Origin: CAUYXS01 sp965248495
GTDB lineage: Bacteria; Chloroflexota; Dehalococcoidia; Lucifugimonadales; Australimonadaceae
DNA length: 64,000 nt
Direction: 5' to 3'
NCBI GenBank assembly: GCA_965248495.1
Contig: CBDFJL010000003.1
Location: 2,108,001 to 2,172,000, forward strand
This document shows, one piece after another, positions 26,800-36,401 of this stretch; position 1 is the stretch's first letter, and every line of letters starts with the position of its first letter. Below the pieces are notes generated by a model. The model ran no database searches. It saw nothing but the letters and a program-made list of their open reading frames with translations, and had not been told where the DNA came from. A program made the translations under genes and the position numbers.

Positions 26800-27300
26800 G
26801 TGACCGAGCACATCACATTCCGCTTGGCCGCCCGCTCAGACGTCGAGGCCGTCGCCAAGCTGGTCCGTGACCACGCGTTCCGAGCCGATGGCACCGGCGC
26901 GGTGCTGCCCTTGGCACCGGCCGACATTCGCTCCCTGATCGATGCGCGGCGGTTCCACGTCGCGTGCGACGCCGACGTCGTCGTTGCCTGCGCTTCGACG
27001 GTCGAGTACGACGGCATCATCGAGCTGCGCTCCCTCGTGGTCGACGAGGGTCACCGGTCCCGAGGCGTTGGCCACGAGCTCATCCGCCTCAGCATGGATG
27101 AAGCATCGCGCCTCGGCTACACGGAGCTTTTCGCGCTGACCGGCAAGGACGGACTGCCGGTGTTCGTCCGATCCGGCTTCCGGGTCCAAGCGAGGCCACC
27201 CGCGAAGCTCGCCCGCGACTGCGCCGGTTGTCCTTTGCTGGACAACGGCTGCAACGAGTCCGCGGTCGCGGTGTCGCTTCCCAGCGGCCGGGCCTCCTAG
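26800..27300 (+). CDS. GNAT N-acetyltransferase, N-acetylglutamate-synthase-like
   Basis: 166 aa, GTG start shortly after the dioxygenase stop. The acetyl-CoA pyrophosphate loop is HRSRGVGHELI, with the preceding strand IELRSLVVDEG. LFALTGKDGLPVFVRSGF matches the C-terminal half of ArgA-type GNATs. The tail has a CAGCPLLDNGC stretch with three cysteines that could bind a metal. Arginine synthesis or acetylation of a catabolite are both possible; the dioxygenase neighbour does not decide this. Confidence 0.82.
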   Translation: MTEHITFRLAARSDVEAVAKLVRDHAFRADGTGAVLPLAPADIRSLIDARRFHVACDADVVVACASTVEYDGIIELRSLVVDEGHRSRGVGHELIRLSMDEASRLGYTELFALTGKDGLPVFVRSGFRVQARPPAKLARDCAGCPLLDNGCNESAVAVSLPSGRAS

Positions 27301-27411
27301 CCGGCGTCTGCCGTTAGCCATGCGGCTGCCGTCCGCGATGCGACTGTGGTAGCGTGCCCGCGCACCGCCGCCCGCGAACGCGACGGGTAGCGAGAACTCT
27401 AGGAGCAGCGC

Positions 27412-27816
27412 ATGAGCATCACGCTGGCGGAAGCGCAGAGGGCAATCGACGCAAGCATCGCGAAGGCCGAGGAGCTCGGTGTGACGGTGGCGGTCGCTGT
27501 CCTCGACGACCAGGCGCGGATCGTTCTGGTCGCGCGGATGGACAATGCGCGGTTCCACTTCCTACCCGAGGCAGCACAGGGCAAGGCGATGGCGACGGTC
27601 CTGTGGGGCGGTCAGCACAGCGGCGCACTGCAGGAGCGCGCCGCGATGCCGATCATGGACGCGGTCAAGGAGATGAACGGGGGCAAGGTCATCTACCAGC
27701 AGGGCGCGGTGGCCGTGAAGCGCGGCGAGACGGTCATCGGCGCCGTTGGCGCCGGTGGCGCGTCAAGCCAGCAGGACGAGGACATTGCGGCGGCCGGAGC
27801 AGCCGCCATTAGCTAG
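27412..27816 (+). CDS. GlcG/HbpS family haem-degrading-type protein (DUF336)
   Basis: 134 aa, ATG after AGGAGC. ITLAEAQRAIDASIAKAEELG followed by VAVAVLDDQARIVLVARMD is the standard opening of the family, and GAVGAGGASSQQDEDIAAAG its closing motif. Members (HbpS, GlcG, PduO C-domain) bind haem or cobalamin or sit beside catabolic operons with unclear roles. Its stop overlaps the end of the convergent MFS gene by 4 nt. Confidence 0.88.
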   Translation: MSITLAEAQRAIDASIAKAEELGVTVAVAVLDDQARIVLVARMDNARFHFLPEAAQGKAMATVLWGGQHSGALQERAAMPIMDAVKEMNGGKVIYQQGAVAVKRGETVIGAVGAGGASSQQDEDIAAAGAAAIS

Positions 27817-29129
27817 CCGCTCAGCCCCGCCGGGGGCGTGAGCTCCGGCACCAGGCTGTGCTGCATCCTCGGCGGAACGGCCGTCAGCATCACCAGCGCC
27901 GAGACCATGACCAACACGGCCGTGGTCCAGAACGCGGGCAGGTAGTCTCCGACGTTGTCGAAGACGAACCCAGCGTAAGGCGCACCGAGTGCCTGCCCCA
28001 CGAGCGTGGTCGGGAACACGAACCCGCGGATGGTGCCCAGGAACGCCCGCCCGTAGTACGTCGGCCAGACATGGACCTGCACCAGGGCGTTGGTCCCCTG
28101 CCCCACGCCCACCAGGAAGGCGCTGGCGAAGAGCACCCAGGACACGTTCAGCGAGATGGTGAGCAGTATCCCGGCAAGGAGCAGCGCCATCGCGCCCGCC
28201 CCCACGTAGCGCACCGGCAGCCGTTCCACGAGAAACCCTGCCAGCAAGATCGCCAGGAAGAAGAACAACGCGTCGAGAGCGAATGAGCTGGCGATCAGCG
28301 TTCGGTCGTAGCCACGGTCCTCCCAGAACGCCACGCGGTGGAGCTGGAACCCGCCCATCGCGAACGCTATGAACATGTAGACGACGATGATCTTCCAAAG
28401 GCTCAGCGTCCTGAAGACGTCCCGCGCTGTCCACGCTGCCTCATCGCTCGGGGCCGGGGTCGGTATCGCAACCATCGCCTCGGGCTCGGGGATGGCCGGG
28501 TCGCCGTCCGGGCGCAGGCCCATGTCTTCCGGCGCCCGCCGCACCACCAGCAGCGTCAGCGGGACGACCGCCGCGATCAGGAACACGCCCGATACGACCC
28601 AGGCCGTCCGCCAGCCGAACGCGTCGATGAGCGCCTGGTGGATGAGGGCGAAGGACATGCCGCCAAGCCCGAACCCCGCCGCGACGAACGCCGTGGCCCG
28701 GCCTCTGCGCCGCACGAACCACTTGGCCACCGGAACAGACGTGAACAGGTTCCCTGGCATGGTGATGCCGCTGAGGCCAACCAGGGTGGAGAGGAGTAAG
28801 AACTGCCACAGGCTGTGGACCCAGCCGAGGCCGATGACGCCCAGCCCCGCCACCAGCGCAGCCACGGGGATGAGCAAGCGCCCGCCGTGGCGATCGATGA
28901 CACGGCCGACGACCACCGTGGTCAAGCCCCCCGCGAGGCGGCGCGAGGCGACCACCCAGCTGATCGCCTGACGGGAGATGTTCAGGTCCTCGCTCATCGG
29001 CTTGAGGAAGACGGCGAACGAGAAGATAGCCGTCGCTTCGACGGCGAAGTTGGTGACAAAGAGCGAGGCGACGATGGCCCAGCCGTAGAAAAACTTGGAC
29101 CGGCGCGGTGTGTTGGAGGTGGCGCTCAC
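27813..29129 (-). CDS. MFS transporter, oxalate/formate-antiporter-like
   Basis: About 438 aa from GTG 29129; a TTG at 29177 gives a longer, less likely N-terminus. Twelve hydrophobic helices are visible, with a cytoplasmic loop in the middle (PEDMGLRPDGDPAIPEPEA ... SDEAAWTARDVF). The loop 2-3 MFS motif appears as GRVIDRHGGR. RAPEDMGLRPDG is typical of monocarboxylate/oxalate-formate-like MFS members. A carboxylate substrate is likely but not determinable. Confidence 0.9.
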   Translation of the reverse strand: MSATSNTPRRSKFFYGWAIVASLFVTNFAVEATAIFSFAVFLKPMSEDLNISRQAISWVVASRRLAGGLTTVVVGRVIDRHGGRLLIPVAALVAGLGVIGLGWVHSLWQFLLLSTLVGLSGITMPGNLFTSVPVAKWFVRRRGRATAFVAAGFGLGGMSFALIHQALIDAFGWRTAWVVSGVFLIAAVVPLTLLVVRRAPEDMGLRPDGDPAIPEPEAMVAIPTPAPSDEAAWTARDVFRTLSLWKIIVVYMFIAFAMGGFQLHRVAFWEDRGYDRTLIASSFALDALFFFLAILLAGFLVERLPVRYVGAGAMALLLAGILLTISLNVSWVLFASAFLVGVGQGTNALVQVHVWPTYYGRAFLGTIRGFVFPTTLVGQALGAPYAGFVFDNVGDYLPAFWTTAVLVMVSALVMLTAVPPRMQHSLVPELTPPAGLSG

Positions 29130-29177
29130 GCGAGTCCGGGCCTGCTCTCCCTGCGCTGGGCGGCAGGTTTCGCGCAA

Positions 29178-29558
29178 TGATAGCCGTCCGCGCCCCGCAT
29201 GTGACGGCGCGCTCGCCCATCGGATGACGAGGCGCTAGCGGACCGAGGAGTCCCGCGCAGTGCCAAGCCCGCCCCGGCTGCCATTGCGAGCCCAGCTGTC
29301 ATTCTGAGCGGAGCGAAGAATCTGACTTTCCCAAACGTCGCTGGCTTCAATCAGATCGTTCGTCGCTGGCTCCTCAGGACGACAAACGGGGAGCTCAGAA
29401 TGACAGGCAGGGACGGACGTCAGCATGACGCGGGGGTGGGCCGGGTGAGGCTGACGCGTTGGATGGGCCAGAGAGAGAGAGACAGACAGACGGCTTCAGC
29501 GCATCCGGAGCATGCCTCCACGTCGCGCTCGTAACCCGCGCCCCCGCGATCGGCGCAG
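29178..29558. repeat. Intergenic region with dispersed repeat and simple GA/CAGA repeat
   Basis: No gene is supportable here. From about 29290 to 29436 lies an imperfect inverted repeat opening GTCATTCTGAGCGGAGCG and closing CTCAGAATGACAG, followed by CAGCATGACGC, matching the copy at 235-307. Around 29467-29491 runs GAGAGAGAGACAGACAGACGG, a simple repeat. Confidence 0.55.
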
Positions 29559-30044
29559 TCAGTCCCTGAAGTTGACGTACTGCAGGGGCTGCTCAATCTT
29601 CATCTCCTTGATGACCGCGATGGCATCCTGAAGGTCGTCACGCTTCTTACCCGACACGTGCAGCTCGTCGCCCTGAATGGCAACCTGCACCTTGATCTTG
29701 GTGTCCTTGATCGCCTTGACGATGCTCCGGCCCAAATCGCCATCGACCCCCTGCTTGATCACCACCTGCTGCCGGAGGCTCCCCTTCGTTGCGCTCTCGG
29801 GCGTCTTGAACTCCAATCCCCGGCTGTCGATGCCGCGCCGCGCCCAGTAGGTGTGGATCAGCTCGTGTAGCTGGCGCAGCCGCATGTCGTCGTCGGCAGT
29901 GACGGTGAGGGCGCCCTCGGAGCGCTCAACACGGCACATGGTCCCTTTCAGGTCGTAGCGTTGGCCTGCCTCTCTCATCACGCCGTTCACGGCGTTGTCG
30001 ACTTCGGCCAGGTCGGTCTTCGATACGATGTCGAACGATGGCAT
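29559..30044 (-). CDS. yajQ: YajQ family nucleotide-binding protein
   Basis: 161 aa from ATG 30044 (GAGGGGGAGA upstream). MPSFDIVSKTDLAEVDNAVNG and FDLKGT-type YDLKGT open the first half, and KQGVDGDLGRSIVKAIKDTKIKVQVAIQGDE the second. Both halves form the two RNP-like folds of the family. GKKRDDLQDAI close to the end is highly typical. YajQ homologs bind nucleotides such as c-di-GMP and have been tied to gene regulation; the exact role here is open. Single gene, no operon. Confidence 0.95.
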   Translation of the reverse strand: MPSFDIVSKTDLAEVDNAVNGVMREAGQRYDLKGTMCRVERSEGALTVTADDDMRLRQLHELIHTYWARRGIDSRGLEFKTPESATKGSLRQQVVIKQGVDGDLGRSIVKAIKDTKIKVQVAIQGDELHVSGKKRDDLQDAIAVIKEMKIEQPLQYVNFRD

Positions 30045-30201
30045 GTGTTCTCCCCCTCGGCCCGGAGCGGCTGTGCGCTTCACCGATAGCTTACGCGGAC
30101 GCTACCAGACCGCGTGGTCTGGCAAAACTTCGCCGCTAGCGTATCCTCCACCGTTGCTCGGGCCTGTATACCCCCGAGCGCCAAGCTGCGAAGGAGAAGC
30201 A

Positions 30202-31131
30202 ATGGACATCAATCTGAACGGCAAGGTAGCACTGGTCACAGGAACGGGGCCCAACATCGGCAGCGGCCTCGCCCTCATGCTGGGCAAGTACGGCGCCAAG
30301 GTGGCCTGCAACGACGTGCGCGCCGACGTGGCCGACGCAGCCGTCGATCGCCTGGAGCGCAACGGCATCGAGGCCATGGCGATCCCCGGCGACGTCAGCG
30401 ACGAGGAACAGGTGAAGGCCTACATCCAGAAGGTCGTCGACGCCTGGGGTCACATCGACATCCTCGTGAACTGCGCGGGCATCGATGGTGGCGCCAGCGT
30501 CCTCGAGTTTGACGGAGCGAGCTGGACGCGCCAGATACAGGTCAACCTGTCCGGCAACTTCTTCAACACCAAGTGGGTCGGACGTCAGATGGTCGAGAAG
30601 GGCATCAAGGGCAGCATCATCTGCATCGTCTCCACCGCGGGTTGGCAGGGCCGCGCGAACAGCGTCGGCTACTGCTCCAGCAAGGGCGGCATCATCCAGT
30701 TCGTGCGTGCGTCCGCGATGGACCTTGCGCCGTATGGCATCCGCATCAACAGCTTCACGCCCACCGCGACACAGGTGGACAACCCCGAGAGTATCGCCGC
30801 ACGGGCGGCTGCGGGAGCTGGGGTCGGGGGACCGCTGGGAGGATTCCCGGACCCGGGCCAAAGCCCGCGAGCGAACGCGGGCGGCCAGGAACAGCACTAC
30901 AGGACCGGCGGCTCGGCTGATTTCGTCAGCATGTCGCCGCTCGGGGAGCTCCCAACGCCGACCGACTACGGCCACGTAGTCGCGTGGCTCTGCTCGGACT
31001 ACGCACGCCTCATCACCGGCAGCGACTACGCCGTCGACTCGGGGGCGCTGGCCAAGTACTGGCCCTACGTTCCGCCAGCCGGGAAGTTGGGCCCACTGCC
31101 GCTCGTGAAGATGGACGTCACGGAGGCTTAG
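30202..31131 (+). CDS. Short-chain dehydrogenase/reductase (SDR)
   Basis: 309 aa, ATG after AAGGAGAAGC; longer upstream frames are spurious. Cofactor loop TGTGPNIGSG, NCAGIDGG for NNAG, catalytic Ser in IVSTAGWQG, and YCSSK giving Tyr-x3-Lys. An insertion of about 50 residues (AGAGVGGPLGGFPDPGQ ... YRTGGSADF) lies between the substrate loop and the last helix, longer than in typical SDRs. It precedes the RdhA-like Fe-S protein by 131 bp. Substrate unknown. Confidence 0.9.
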   Translation: MDINLNGKVALVTGTGPNIGSGLALMLGKYGAKVACNDVRADVADAAVDRLERNGIEAMAIPGDVSDEEQVKAYIQKVVDAWGHIDILVNCAGIDGGASVLEFDGASWTRQIQVNLSGNFFNTKWVGRQMVEKGIKGSIICIVSTAGWQGRANSVGYCSSKGGIIQFVRASAMDLAPYGIRINSFTPTATQVDNPESIAARAAAGAGVGGPLGGFPDPGQSPRANAGGQEQHYRTGGSADFVSMSPLGELPTPTDYGHVVAWLCSDYARLITGSDYAVDSGALAKYWPYVPPAGKLGPLPLVKMDVTEA

Positions 31132-31262
31132 CCAAGGCTCGGAGTTGTCGCGGTTCGCGCGGGGTGCGCGGCGACGGTAGCGGCTTGACGGGCGCAAGCG
31201 TCCTCGTCAACCATGCACGCAGTCAGCGCCCCGGCGGACCCGATTCCTGCAAGGAGTGTCCG

Positions 31263-32219
31263 ATGCCACACCCCAGTGTCCCCGAATGGAGCGGCGAGGA
31301 GCTCGTCTACCTCAGCCCCAGTGGCGCGAACGGCTACTTCGGCTACCAAATGCGGCATGAGCGCAACGCCAACGAGCTCGACTTCGGGGTGAGGACCGGG
31401 GAACGGACCGCACTCCAGGACGGCGAGCCCGCGCCCGAGCAAGTCGAGTTCGGTGATCGGACAGCCGCGGCAAGCGTAGTCAAGGACCTGGCCCATGAGC
31501 TGGGCGCGGACCTCGTGGGCATCACCCTGCTCGACCCGAAGTACGTCTATAAGGACCACGACGTCCCTCACAAGTTCGCCGTCGTCGTCGCCTGCGCGAT
31601 GGACCCGCTGGAGATATTCCAGGCGCCGCGCATCGAGACCAACGCGGAGTACCTTCGCGTCTACGACCAGTGCAGCCAGATAGCCGTCCAACTGTCCATC
31701 AGGCTGCGAGAGATGGGTTACCCCGCCCGGGCGCATACCCTCCGCCAGGAGGACGTGGCCATGATCCCGTTGGCCCAGGCGGCCGGCATCGGTGAGCTCG
31801 GCAAGCACGGGTCCCTCATCAACAAGGAACTGGGCTGCTCCTTCCGGCTGTCGGTCGTGACGACGGACGTTGAGATGGCCCTGGACGGCCTTCGCGACGA
31901 CGGCATCGAGGACTTCTGCTCCAAGTGCCAGATGTGCGTGAACTACTGCCCCGGAGACGCCATCAGCCACGACAAGCAGGAGGTCCGCGGAGTCGAGAAG
32001 TGGGTCGTGGACACCGAAAAGTGCACACCGTACTTCTCGAGCCACTACGCCTGCGTCATCTGCCTGCGCGTCTGCCCGTTGAACGCCAAGGCCTTTGGCG
32101 GCCGGTTCATGGACGCCTTCAAGGCCAACATCCAAGAGATCAAGACCGACTGGCCGCAGACGAAGGCCCGGCTCCAGATCGACCTGCAGGAGGCCTGGTC
32201 GCTGGTCCCGGCCAAGTAG
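31263..32219 (+). CDS. Reductive-dehalogenase-like / epoxyqueuosine-reductase-like iron-sulfur protein
   Basis: 318 aa, ATG after AAGGAGTG. The core AAGIGELGKHGSLINKELGC ... VVTTDVEM closely matches the corrinoid-binding region of reductive dehalogenases (GELGRxG..I) rather than QueG. Two cluster motifs follow: CSKCQMCVNYCPGDA, and a partial second set CVICLRVCP with an extra Cys in EKCTPYF. There is no Tat signal or RdhB-like anchor gene, so it should be cytoplasmic. The N-terminus is shorter than in classical RdhA (about 450-500 aa). It could reduce halogenated or other oxidised organics using a corrinoid. Confidence 0.8.
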   Translation: MPHPSVPEWSGEELVYLSPSGANGYFGYQMRHERNANELDFGVRTGERTALQDGEPAPEQVEFGDRTAAASVVKDLAHELGADLVGITLLDPKYVYKDHDVPHKFAVVVACAMDPLEIFQAPRIETNAEYLRVYDQCSQIAVQLSIRLREMGYPARAHTLRQEDVAMIPLAQAAGIGELGKHGSLINKELGCSFRLSVVTTDVEMALDGLRDDGIEDFCSKCQMCVNYCPGDAISHDKQEVRGVEKWVVDTEKCTPYFSSHYACVICLRVCPLNAKAFGGRFMDAFKANIQEIKTDWPQTKARLQIDLQEAWSLVPAK

Positions 32220-32240
32220 CCCGGCCAAGCCGCCGAACGG

Positions 32241-32684
32241 CTAGCGCGGCTCGAGCCCAAGCCCCCGTAGGAACCCCAGGGCGTCGGCAGCGCCCCATCG
32301 TTCGACGATCCGGCCGTCCGCGACCCTGAGGATGTTGACGACGGTCACCGCGCGAAGCCTGCCATCGGGCTGCGCGCCACGGAACGCCTCCCGATGCGTG
32401 CCCCGTTCGGTGCCTCGCACGACCACGCGGTCCCCCTCGGCGAAGAGCGCATCGAGCGTCGAGTGCGCGTCGGGGAACGCCGCAGCCAGGTCCGGCATGG
32501 CCTCACGCAGCGGCGCAAACCAACGCTTCACCGCGGCTACCGGCGCGTCGATCGGCTCCCCGCTGCCATGGTCCATGCAGTCGGGTGCGATCAGCTCCTC
32601 GGCGACCGCGGGCCTCCCCGCGTTGAAGACCTCGTTCCACAGTCGCCGGACGACGGCTTTGGCTTCGTCGGTGTCGGTTGGCAT
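32241..32684 (-). CDS. SnoaL-like / ester cyclase family protein
   Basis: 147 aa from ATG 32684 (GAAGGA upstream); a GTG at 32696 is possible. VRRLWNEVFNAGRPAVAEELIAPDCMDHG, then VKRWFAPLREAMPDL and a closing IVERWGAADALGFLRGLG, are the marks of the SnoaL-like NTF2-fold family. Members cyclise polyketides or, more often, are small hydrolase/isomerase-like enzymes of unknown substrate. It converges with the RdhA-like gene. Confidence 0.85.
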   Translation of the reverse strand: MPTDTDEAKAVVRRLWNEVFNAGRPAVAEELIAPDCMDHGSGEPIDAPVAAVKRWFAPLREAMPDLAAAFPDAHSTLDALFAEGDRVVVRGTERGTHREAFRGAQPDGRLRAVTVVNILRVADGRIVERWGAADALGFLRGLGLEPR

Positions 32685-32870
32685 AGTCCTTCTCACGCGG
32701 TCGCTCCGGGCGAGGCGATGCGCCGACCATACTAGCGAATGGCCCGCGGTACCCGGCGCTCCTAGTATGGTGCGCTTGCCGGCAGTAGGGGTGGCCGGCC
32801 GCCTGCGCTGAGCGGCTCCGAGGGGGTCCGACTACCGCCGGGCTCGACAATTTCTCTTGGGGAGGATGTC

Positions 32871-33161
32871 GTGGGTATTCGTCTGGTTGTGGATATGACG
32901 GCGCTGCCCGGTAAGCGCGCGGAGATGATCGCTCAGTCCGCGGAGCGCGCTCAGGCTGTCAGAAATGAGCCTGGGTGCGTCCAGTTCTCGTTCTTTCAGG
33001 ACATCGAGAACCCCGACAGCTTCGTGCTGCTCGAAAAGTGGGCCGACGTGGCCGCACTGGAGGCCCATTGGGCGCGCCTCCGTGATCGCCCGGCCCAGGC
33101 GGCGCCGCTCCGCGAGATGCTCGGGATGGAGCGGTACGAGTATGACGACGAAGGAGGCTAG
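32871..33161 (+). CDS. Antibiotic-biosynthesis-monooxygenase (ABM) domain protein
   Basis: 96 aa, GTG start after GGGGAGGA. GCVQFSFFQDIENPDSFVLLEKWADVAALEAHW is the standard ABM/YgiN signature, giving a dimeric ferredoxin-like barrel. Such proteins are cofactor-free quinol monooxygenases or haem-degrading enzymes. Its stop lies only 5 bp before the left junction of the integrated element. Before integration the next feature would have been the 3' end of tRNA-Ala. Confidence 0.9.
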   Translation: MGIRLVVDMTALPGKRAEMIAQSAERAQAVRNEPGCVQFSFFQDIENPDSFVLLEKWADVAALEAHWARLRDRPAQAAPLREMLGMERYEYDDEGG

Positions 33162-33165
33162 CCCG

Positions 33166-33198
33166 GTTGGTGGGCCTACGTGTACTGAATTGCGAACT
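33166..33198 (+). other. attL: attL junction (attB left half + attP right arm)
   Basis: GTTGGTGG core, then GCCT, then the 21-bp arm beginning ACGTGTACTGAA. The predicted crossover dinucleotide is GG at 33172-33173, the midpoint of the rebuilt attP and exactly where sequence identity with attR ends. Confidence 0.8.
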
Positions 33199-33350
33199 TT
33201 TAGGTTGGCCGTTACCTTGTGACCCACCCACGAGAGCTTTGTGGCGGCCCAAGTCTTCTGGCGGCGCGGCTTCCATTCGACATCAGATGGCCAGAGCATC
33301 AGCTCGACCTCACCGTCACAATGCGATACATCATTGTTTGGACCATCGTT

Positions 33351-33913
33351 CTACGGCGTTAGAAGCTTAAATGCTGCTTCCGTAACTCTTGGGTCTTGTT
33401 CTAGCCGCAGGGAAGCCGCTCTGCCTTCAGGAGAGTCGGGCGTTCTTTCCGAATATAGAGCAATGCCAGCCTGACCATTATCGTCTATTGCAAGTTCATA
33501 GTTCTTGACTGCCCCGGTTGGCAGGTCTAGGCCTACAGCGACCAATTCCCCCTCACGGTCGTGAGGATCGCGAACAAGCAAGTACACAATGGTATCCTGG
33601 TCTACCCACGTCTTCATCCCTTGAGGAAACTCTTCCATAACCTCTCTTAGACGCTGTTCGTCCCGAGCCTGACGGTCCAGGACGGGTTGAGATTGTCCAA
33701 CTATTGGAGCACGGGCTGGAGTTGGAGTTGTCGTCTCTCCGTGTGTCGGTGTCCCAGTGTCCGACCCCGCTTCAATCATAGCTGTTGGTGTGCTTGATGG
33801 CGTCTCTACTGAGTCCCTGTCCCACCGCCCCACACCACGTCGCTGGTAGGCGTTGGTGTGGACCTAGCGCAGGACGCCACCAATAGGGCAGCCAGTCCGA
33901 AGACGACTATCAT
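33351..33913 (-). pseudogene. Small secreted lipoprotein, frameshifted after the signal peptide
   Basis: From ATG 33913 the frame reads MIVVFGLAALLVASCARS, a lipoprotein signal with lipobox, then a PTPTS linker, and soon stops. The mature part lies in another frame from about 33840 down to 33351: a Thr/Pro-rich linker (TPTHGETTTPTPA), then a globular domain (EEFPQGMKTWVDQDTIVYLLVRDP) of unknown family. The switch falls in the GGGG-containing run around 33838-33845. One indel restores a 185-residue lipoprotein. Confidence 0.65.
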
Positions 33914-34032
33914 GAGACTCGACCTAGTCACATCGCCACCAATCTCTCTTTCTTCTTCAATATGGTAGTAACTCTCAAGTTTCACTTCTTCCTGTTACGT
34001 CATCCCTAGTAACGGTCCCATGCCCGCATCAA

Positions 34033-35925
34033 CTAGGCGCACGGCCTCCATCCCACATTTGACGGCCAGGGTATGAACTCGATCCTTCGGCCGCTTTTTG
34101 CCGTGTAGATGGCAAGGTCATCTCTGACCAGCATTATGAAGCCTGCACCATCCTCGGAAGTCCAATCCGGTGGTGGATTACCGCTACCGTCGCCCAGCAT
34201 CGGATTCGCCATCCAGAGCCGCCCATCGAAACGTGCGTCGCGAACTCCGCAGTGGACATACAAGGTGAATGGGTAGTCCTCGCCAATATCTACACCAGGT
34301 CCTTGTGGCGGCTCTTCAAGGACACCTCTACCTACTGTGGGCATAGGCGCTGGTGTGGGCGTTGCCGTGGGGGGTGGGCATCTGCACTTTCAGCCCGTGG
34401 GCCTCGGTCACAAGCTTCTTATTGGGCGGCCCCAAATTCAATCCACCACGCACCAAGTAGACCCCAGGTGGGACGGGTTGTCCCCGGTTGTCCACCTGCT
34501 CCCACTCGCCAACGAACTCCAGCTCCTCACCGGGTTCCAGAGTTTTGCCATCCAGCGGTTGGTTGATAATCTTGCCGCACTTCCAATGCCATACCTGCTC
34601 TCCGTCAGGCGTCGAGACCTCGAAGTCATAGGGAGGTCTGCCACCGAGCACTAAGTTCACCGTCCCATCACTGACGTTCCGCAACGTCAGCTTCATTCGC
34701 ACCGTCTCTCCGTAAGGGGCCTGGGACACCACCTCCAGCGAATAGTCGACGGCTCTGAGGAACGCCTCGTCTGGAGGTTCCCCGAGATCAAGAGGCCATG
34801 GGTGTATGCCCTCACATCCAACTTCGATGACAATGGCTTCTCGTGGGACATCCAGTGTCGCCAGGGCAGCCTCCCATTCCTCACGAGCCCCGCGCAGTGG
34901 GTATATGCCTATTTCAATGCGGTTCCTAGCTTCGTTTAGATTGGTCCACGCAATTCCGGGGACCTTCCTGACATCTACTAAGCGCTCATACCATCTAGCC
35001 AGATCGGCCGCGCTGTATTCCGCCTCTGCCGGCGTGGGTGATGGAGTCGTGGCACCTGCGGCAGTCGACCTTGTGACGGTGGTTGACACGGTCAAGCCTC
35101 CCACCTCTTCCGCGCCCTCGAAGACCCGCATGGAAACGATGGCGTAGCCAGTGGGGGCCGTCTTCGGGAACTCCCCGTTCCAACGGAAGGCGCCATGGTC
35201 CAGTGGCACCTCGCCGAGAGGCAGCTTACTCTGATCTATGAACTCAATGCTCAGTTCGACTCTATCGCCTTCGTGATAGCCCGCCCCGGAGATGGCGAAC
35301 GGCTCACCCAGGCGTATCTGGTCGGGCACGCCGTAGTGTTCAACACTGGGCATGTATTCTTCGACGCGCTCGAACCACCCCGTCAGCGCCGTCGAGACGA
35401 CCACCCCGTTGCGGTGGAGCAGCTCCCAATGATCCGGCACAGGCAGACATTTCGTCTTCCTTCCTTCCGATGTGATGTCGCACCTTATCGCCGTCCGGAC
35501 CGACCAGGTTGTGCCGTTGCGGAACCTGAGGTTCATGATCAGGCTAGAGTACGGGGTCCAGGTGCGTTCCTCATCTATCTCCATAATCTCCACAGGTGTT
35601 CCACCCGCTATCGCACGGAGCAACCGGTCAATTATCGGCGCGTCTGTGTCTAGGTCTCCCCATAGGGGGTCGTATTCCTCCTGGTCCCAACGGTGATGAT
35701 ACGCAGGAGACGCGTAGATGACCTCAACGTCCGTAGCGTCGGCAGGCATCGGCGACGGAGGTGCAGTAAGTGAAGGCGAAGGAGTCGCGACTTGTGCTGA
35801 TGTGGGAACGCGGGGCACTTCCGTAGATTTAGGCTCAGCGTCGGCACATCCTGCCACGGCCATCATAGGAGAACTACCAGTCCTCCTATGATGGTGCGGG
35901 TCCAGGCTCGGAGCCCCCGTTTCAT
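34033..35925 (-). pseudogene. Large secreted lipoprotein of the island, two frameshifts
   Basis: ATG 35925 opens MKRGLRAWTRTIIGGLVVLL, a signal-peptide core that hits a stop; a frame change at about 35866 continues MMAVAGCADAEP with a lipobox Cys. The main part (34328-35866) holds an Ig-like fold (FAISGAGYHEGDRVELSIEF), a central domain (YERLVDVRKVPGIAWTNLNE) and a BsuPI/intracellular-proteinase-inhibitor-like region (MKLTLRNVSDGTVNLVLGG). At a six-G run (34369-34374) the frame changes again; removing one base joins it to PTATPTPAPMPTVG and the 103-codon end. Rejoined it is about 625 aa. Confidence 0.65.
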
Positions 35926-36401
35926 TCCTGTTCCCTGCTTTGAAGCCTCATCGAATAATCATCCTATTCCTCTGAGAAAATTGCGTCGCAGCAGGAAAGT
36001 CCTCTGCCCTGACGCACCGCTCACCCATCGCGTGGGAGTGGTCCTACATTGAATAGGACGTATCGGCTCAAGCAAAAGTTCCCCGATAGCAACGAAGCCC
36101 GCGCGATGCCAACGGTCCTGGATTGTTCGCTTGAGCCCATACTTGACAGTACGTTTCAAACCAAGAAAGCGTTCCCTCACGGAAGTGATCTGGTGGTGTC
36201 GACTCACGTGATGACCGGACTTAGCTGGCAACCTTCCTGGGGAACAGAGCATACATATCGGTCCTTCCGGCTTGACGGGATCCGCTGCCTCGCCGAGAAC
36301 GTGACGCACACCACCGTACTTCCTCCTGGCCACCCGGATTCCTGCGATCAGGACGCGGCAGGCGGGATCATTGAGAGAAGCCACAGTGATGCTGTCATCG
36401 A
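35926..36401. other. Stretch without a supportable gene
   Basis: Frames on both strands are open here (to 36861 on plus, 35959-36384 on minus), but neither shows a domain, ribosome site or coding-like composition. The plus frame runs antisense through the membrane-protein gene. It may be decayed sequence. Confidence 0.4.
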
